Assembly: GCA_035652335.1 (NCBI GenBank)
Contig: DASRDZ010000077.1
Span: 23,656 to 87,655 of the forward strand
Source of the DNA: DASRDZ01 sp035652335
GTDB taxonomy: Bacteria; Chloroflexota; Dormibacteria; Aeolococcales; Aeolococcaceae
Reading direction: 5' to 3'
Length of the DNA: 64,000 nucleotides
Below, one piece after another: positions 60,219 through 64,000 of this stretch. Numbering within the stretch: position 1 is the first letter of the stretch; each line of letters opens with the position of its first letter. Under the pieces are notes generated by a model that worked only from the letters and a program-made list of their open reading frames with translations, was not told the origin of the DNA and did no database searches. Position numbers and translations under genes: made by a program.

Positions 60219-61217
60219 CTATGGCTCGCGGTGTTCCTCGCGCAGCTCGCGGGGGGTGACCACCAGGCCGAGGATCTCGCGATCCCGGGCCGCGCGAACC
60301 ATCAGGGGGCGGCCGATCACGTCGGTGGCGGTCATCAGCCGCTGCAGGTCGCCTGCGTCGGCGGTGGGCACGCCGTCCACCTCGACGATGACGTCGCCCG
60401 GGCGCACGCCGGCCGAGGCGGCCGGGCTGCCCTCGACCACCTCGGCCACGGCAATGCCGGCCGTGTGGCCGCTGCTCTGCGCGACACCGGGCGGCAGCGC
60501 GCGGCGCTGTCCCGCGACGCCGACGAAGCCGCGGCGCACCCGGCCGTCGTGCATCAGCGCGCCGACGATGCGCAGGGTGGTCGCGTTGACCGGCACCGCC
60601 AGCCCCAGCCCGTACCCGGCGACGGCGGTGTTGATGCCAACCACGTCCCCATCTCCGGTGGCCAGCGCACCGCCGGAGTTGCCGGGGTTGAGGGCGGCAT
60701 CGGTCTGGATGACGTGCTCGACGAGGCGGGCGTGCGGGCCCGAGCGCGTCGGGAAGGAGCGGCCGAGGGCGCTGACCACCCCGGCGGTGACGGTGCCGCT
60801 CAGGCCCATGGGGTTGCCGATGGCGACGACGAGCTGGCCGACGCGCAGCCGGTCGGCGTCGCCGAGGCGGGCGGCGGGCAGGGCGGAGCCGCTGACCCGG
60901 CAGACGGCGAGGTCGCTGAGCGGGTCGCGGCCGACCACCTCGGTGGGGAGCTCCCGCCCGTCGGCGAGCACCGCGCCCACCGACGAGGCGCCCTCGACGA
61001 CGTGGGCGGAGGTGATCAGGTAGCCGTCGGGGGTGATCACCACGCCGGAGCCGCTGCCCATCGCGGTGCGGCCGTTGCGGGTGCGGCGCGGCACCATGAG
61101 CGCGGCCACCGACGGGGTGAGCCGCTCGGCGACGGTGACCACGGCGCGCGAGTACGCGTCGAGGGCGGATTCGCCGGAGTCGGCCGGCGCCGGGGAGGGT
61201 GCGGGATGGATGGCCAT
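60219..61217 (-). CDS. HtrA-type serine protease with PDZ domain, no signal peptide
   Basis: 332 residues. The trypsin-like triad is His72 (LITSAHVVEG), Asp102 (DPLSDLAVCRV) and Ser181 (NPGNSGGAL), followed by a single PDZ domain (GIAVAEVVEGSPAASAGVRPGDVIVEV). Unlike most HtrA proteins it has neither a signal peptide nor a membrane helix, so it should be cytoplasmic. It follows the ribbon-helix-helix-like gene by 48 bp on the same strand and probably shares its mRNA. Confidence 0.9.
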   Translation of the reverse strand: MAIHPAPSPAPADSGESALDAYSRAVVTVAERLTPSVAALMVPRRTRNGRTAMGSGSGVVITPDGYLITSAHVVEGASSVGAVLADGRELPTEVVGRDPLSDLAVCRVSGSALPAARLGDADRLRVGQLVVAIGNPMGLSGTVTAGVVSALGRSFPTRSGPHARLVEHVIQTDAALNPGNSGGALATGDGDVVGINTAVAGYGLGLAVPVNATTLRIVGALMHDGRVRRGFVGVAGQRRALPPGVAQSSGHTAGIAVAEVVEGSPAASAGVRPGDVIVEVDGVPTADAGDLQRLMTATDVIGRPLMVRAARDREILGLVVTPRELREEHREP

Positions 61218-61265
61218 GGGAGACAGGTCCGAGCGGGTGCCGAATCGCGGTTGCCGGGCCGCGGC

Positions 61266-61784
61266 CTACGCGGCGGTGGGGTCGGGGCCTTCGGAGCGCA
61301 CCTTCTCGACGTGGACGAGCGCGTCGCGGAGCTGCTGGATCCAGTCGCCCTGGTGGCGCCCGACCAGGCGCACGCACCAGGCCAGCGCCTCGCTGCGGCT
61401 GCGCGCGACGCCGGCGTCGACCAGGGTGTCGAGCACGTGCCGCTCGGGCTGGCGGAGGCGGGTCATCACCGGGACGCTGATGGTGGTGAACATCTCGCGC
61501 ACGCCGCCGCACTCGGCGCCCCAGCTCACCTTGCGGCCGAGCCGGCGCTGCACCTCCTCGGCGATGCGCATGCGGGCCTGGCGCGTCTCCTCGCGGAAGC
61601 GCTCGATGCGGGCCTTGCGGGCCGCGGTGGCGGCGGGCTCGGCGGTGTCCTTGGGGAGGTCGACGTCGGGGAGGGTGCCCACGACGAGGAGCTCCTCACG
61701 GTCGACGGTGATCTCGGGCGGAGCCGTGAACCATCCGTCGGGGAGGCGGCCGGTGAACCAGCCTTGGAGTTCGCTCTCGTTCAT
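61266..61784 (-). CDS. Putative ribbon-helix-helix-like regulator
   Basis: 172 residues. The C-terminal part has the pattern of an RHH fold (VPVMTRLRQPERHVLDTL, then VDAGVARSRSEALAWCVRLV): a strand followed by helices with SRSEALA in the loop. The middle is a charged helix (ARKARIERFREETRQARMRI). The gene starts 9 bp from a perfect palindrome, its probable autoregulatory site. HtrA follows downstream. The RHH call is by motif only. Confidence 0.65.
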   Translation of the reverse strand: MNESELQGWFTGRLPDGWFTAPPEITVDREELLVVGTLPDVDLPKDTAEPAATAARKARIERFREETRQARMRIAEEVQRRLGRKVSWGAECGGVREMFTTISVPVMTRLRQPERHVLDTLVDAGVARSRSEALAWCVRLVGRHQGDWIQQLRDALVHVEKVRSEGPDPTAA

Positions 61785-61793
61785 GAATTACAT

Positions 61794-61807
61794 GATTACA
61801 CGTAATC
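61794..61807. promoter_or_regulatory. Palindrome before the RHH-like gene
   Basis: GATTAC and GTAATC flank AC (perfect 6-bp arms), 9 bp before ATG 61784. The region is AT-rich in a GC-rich genome and also holds TGTAAT hexamers, so it likely combines promoter and operator. Confidence 0.6.
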
Positions 61808-62235
61808 GCTGGAAGAGGCAAGTGGGCGGCAGCCAGCTCCCGGACATGAGTGCGCCCGCCGAACCCAGGGCTCTCGCACCCCAGGCGGCGGGCGCCGTAG
61901 ATCCCCGCCAGCGGCGGGGGGCGGACCGGCGGCGGACCTATGCGGTACCGCCGCCGATCACTGCGGGGGGCCTCCGGGGCTCGGGGCCCTCGCCGCGGTC
62001 ACCGACCCAGTCGTGGGACGCGGGCTCACGCCTGCATCCACCCAGGTGACCTTTTGGCAGCCATCCTTCCCTTCCTTCCCAAGCGCGTGACTGGGAACGC
62101 GTCAGGCGGCACAGTACAGAGCGCCCTCGTATTTGTCAACACAATGACGAATCGCGCGACAGGCATCCAAATACCCACACGTGGCGACGCGCGACATCGC
62201 GCGATTTGACAAGTGCAGCGCCGTTTGCTGTCGCG
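61808..62235. other. Gene-free stretch upstream of the RHH-like gene
   Basis: 428 bp with no supported gene. The left half is GC-rich; the right half (62105-62235) is AT-richer and contains a long-range inverted repeat. The GH57 gene ends at 62236 on the opposite side. Confidence 0.55.
62133..62212. repeat. Interrupted long inverted repeat
   Basis: TTGTCAA and AATCGCGCG (62133-62139 and 62150-62158) are answered by CGCGCGATT and TTGACAA (62198-62212). The left arm is split by 10 nt (CACAATGACG). It could be a transcript-end structure for the GH57 gene or an operator. Confidence 0.45.
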
Positions 62236-64000
62236 CTATTCGAGCGCCGGGACTGTCAACGTCAGTGCGCCGGTCGACGGCACCGTCTCGCGTCCACGCC
62301 CGTCCTCGTCGAGCACGACGCGGATGCGCACCTCGTCCCCCGCTGAGGCGCCGGCCACCGCAAGCGGCACCGTCAGCTCCAGCGCGGGGGCCTGCCCGAG
62401 CGCGGGCGCGCCCGGCGCGTCGCGGCCGTCGACGACGCGCGCCGCGTACCCACCCGTGGCGTCGCGCTCCACCACCACCCGAGCCGCCGGCGGGTCCGCC
62501 TCGGGCGCGCCCGGCGCGACCCAGACCTGCACCTCGGCCCGGTCGAAGCGGGGCGCGCCGTCGCCGAAGCGCAGGGCCAGGCGGGAGGCGTCGACCCCGT
62601 AGCGCAGCGCCCGGACGCTGCTCGACGGCGGGTGCATCGTCCCCAGCGCCGTGCCCACCTCGGCGACGCCGGCCGCCGCCCACTCCGCCTCGTCGCCCGC
62701 GCCCAGGCGTGGGGAGATCGCCCGCTGCGGAGCGCGGCTCGCCTGCGCCGGGGCGCCGCCGAGGATGGGCTGGTCGACCTCCGGCGGCACCTCGCGCCCG
62801 ATCAGCTCGTAGAGGTTGCGCAGGTGGAGACGGTAGAGGGCGTCCCAGGCGGCGTCGATGCCGGAGTCGTGGTGCTGGCCGAACCACCAGAACCAGTCGC
62901 TGCCCTCGGCGATGAGCATCTCGCGGTAGGCCTGCGGATGGCTGTGGGCGCCGCCCGCCATCTCCAGCGCATCGCGCGCGCGGCAGAGCAGGTCCCAGGC
63001 GCGGGTGTGCTGCGGGTCGCCGATCCAGGTGGTGAAGGTGGCGTCGATCCAGGAGCCGCTCCAGAGCTGGGGCAGCGGGCGCACCGTGTCCGGGTTGGCG
63101 TCGAGGAAGGCGCCCACGTGGGTGGTGCGCAGCCGCGGGTTGGCGGTGAGGCGCGCGTAGAGCGCGTCGAGGAAGGGGCCGCCGTCGTCCTCGTAGTGCT
63201 CCCAGCAGTTTTCGCCATCCAGGGCCAGAACGACCAGCCAGGTGGCGTCGTCGGGCTGCTGGGAGTGGACGTACTCCAGCCTCCAGACCAGGTCGTCGAC
63301 GGCGTCCGCGGTCGGCATGCCGCCGTAGACGAAGCCGATGCGGTTGCTGAGGTCGGCGTCGCGGAAGACCATGGTCAGGCCGCTGGCCTCGCGCCACGGC
63401 GAGTAGAGCAGCGTCGAGGAGCGCGCGTCGCCGCGCACCGGCTGGCCCAGCGAGCGCGCCAGCACCTGCTCGTCGGAGATCGCCCAGCGCAGCCCGGCGG
63501 CGCTCATCAGCTTGGCCGCGTCGGGGCTCACGGCGCACTCGGAGGGCCACATGCCCTGCGGCCGCACCCCCGCGTGCTCGGCGAAGGTGCGCAGCCCGAC
63601 GCGGAGCTGCTCGACGGCGTCGTCGCGGCGGTTCATCGGGCAGGTGGGCAGCTCCAGGCCGGGCACCGCCACCCGGGCGCTCTCCGGGTCGATGAGCAGC
63701 GGCAGGATGGGGTGGTAGGCGGGCGAGGTCATGGGCTCGACGCAGCCGGCGGCGACGGCCTCGCGGTACAGCGGGATGGCCTGGCGGAGGATCCCCATCT
63801 GCCGCTCGTCGAGGAGCAGCTTGTCCTCCTGGGTGAAGCCGCGGCCCTTCTCCGCCAGGGCCAGGAGCGCGGGGTCGGCGGCGATGTCCTCGGGGTCGAT
63901 CCAGGCGAGCAGCCACCAGGCCTGCAGGTCGCAGAGCTCCTCGTCGCCCATCGCGCCGGCGAGGGCGTCGGGGTCGCCGCTGCGCAGGCGGTCGAGCAAC
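62236..64000 (-). CDS. GH57-family glycosidase (5' partial)
   Basis: At least 587 residues; the frame runs off the window, so the N-terminus is missing. The catalytic nucleophile lies in GMWPSECAVSPDA and the acid/base Asp in LALDGENCWEHYEDDGG, both standard for GH57. A C-terminal beta domain of about 160 residues follows. GH57 enzymes include amylopullulanases, branching enzymes and 4-alpha-glucanotransferases, so a role in glycogen or other alpha-glucan metabolism is likely. It ends 23 bp from the inverted repeat. Confidence 0.9.
   Translation of the reverse strand, partial: LLDRLRSGDPDALAGAMGDEELCDLQAWWLLAWIDPEDIAADPALLALAEKGRGFTQEDKLLLDERQMGILRQAIPLYREAVAAGCVEPMTSPAYHPILPLLIDPESARVAVPGLELPTCPMNRRDDAVEQLRVGLRTFAEHAGVRPQGMWPSECAVSPDAAKLMSAAGLRWAISDEQVLARSLGQPVRGDARSSTLLYSPWREASGLTMVFRDADLSNRIGFVYGGMPTADAVDDLVWRLEYVHSQQPDDATWLVVLALDGENCWEHYEDDGGPFLDALYARLTANPRLRTTHVGAFLDANPDTVRPLPQLWSGSWIDATFTTWIGDPQHTRAWDLLCRARDALEMAGGAHSHPQAYREMLIAEGSDWFWWFGQHHDSGIDAAWDALYRLHLRNLYELIGREVPPEVDQPILGGAPAQASRAPQRAISPRLGAGDEAEWAAAGVAEVGTALGTMHPPSSSVRALRYGVDASRLALRFGDGAPRFDRAEVQVWVAPGAPEADPPAARVVVERDATGGYAARVVDGRDAPGAPALGQAPALELTVPLAVAGASAGDEVRIRVVLDEDGRGRETVPSTGALTLTVPALE

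Noticed and set aside
1..64000. CRISPR arrays, rRNA genes and complete insertion sequences
   Set aside because: I looked for regularly spaced repeats, rRNA motifs and transposase signatures and found none.

Overview
The window is about 70% GC with tightly packed genes, many ATGA, GTGA or TGATG overlaps, and several promoters that look leaderless. Lipobox lipoproteins, a twin-arginine protein, LPxT-like sorting signals, a mycothiol-amidase-like deacetylase, many ABC exporters and WYL, TetR, MarR and ArsR regulators together suggest a GC-rich terrestrial bacterium of the Actinobacteriota, Chloroflexota or Dormibacterota type. I lean to Dormibacterota, but there is no rRNA or marker phylogeny here to prove it.

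Layout. 1-6803: a co-directional envelope operon with a transglutaminase-fold protein lacking its catalytic triad, a lipoprotein, an anchored periplasmic-binding-type protein and a six-hairpin glycosidase-like protein. 6960-7205: an Flp pilin with a strong ribosome binding site and a strong terminator. 7222-26276: mostly housekeeping and transport genes: aldo/keto reductase, Nramp-related transporter beside an ArsR regulator, polyphosphate kinase, chorismate synthase, TauE/SafE permease, RibF, a WYL regulator divergent from DinB, an Mca-like deacetylase, two ABC-2 exporters, a universal stress protein, an MMPL transporter, and an XRE-nucleotidyltransferase pair that resembles a toxin-antitoxin module. 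26285-34759: regulators and stress genes (MarR with an MFS pump, a receiver protein, a LuxR/AAA giant, a hemerythrin fusion, a STAS protein, a SigG-like sigma factor). 34832-38692: a TetR-controlled pair of exported proteins with LPNTG and LPDTA tails. 38679-42824: sugar metabolism (class II aldolase, PfkB kinase), a SnoaL-like protein, a bicupin, a DUF1905 protein and a PIG-L deacetylase.

42888-53476 is a probable genomic island. It is bounded on the right by the 3' end of tRNA-Gly(CCC) and on the left by a 13-bp copy of that tRNA end lying in the last codons of an N-terminally truncated serine recombinase. Base composition is visibly less GC-rich in its centre. It carries an ECF-sigma-like protein fused through a hydrophobic segment to an Asp-box (BNR) propeller, several secreted proteins of unknown function, a matrixin-like metalloprotease, a sigma-factor pseudogene whose middle is inverted, and a three-helix membrane protein with a small partner.

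53599-64000 returns to core content: a stand-alone Lrp-type ligand domain, a MacB/LolD-type ABC exporter, a GDP-mannose pyrophosphorylase/phosphomannomutase fusion, a small Trp-rich protein, an HtrA-type protease without signal peptide in an operon with a ribbon-helix-helix-like protein, and a GH57 glycosidase running off the end.

The most unusual signals are a dispersed three-hairpin element found twice (31769 and 60138) with a compensatory base-pair change, the sigma-propeller fusion inside the island, the sortase-like exported pair sharing a TetR operator, and the internally inverted sigma pseudogene.
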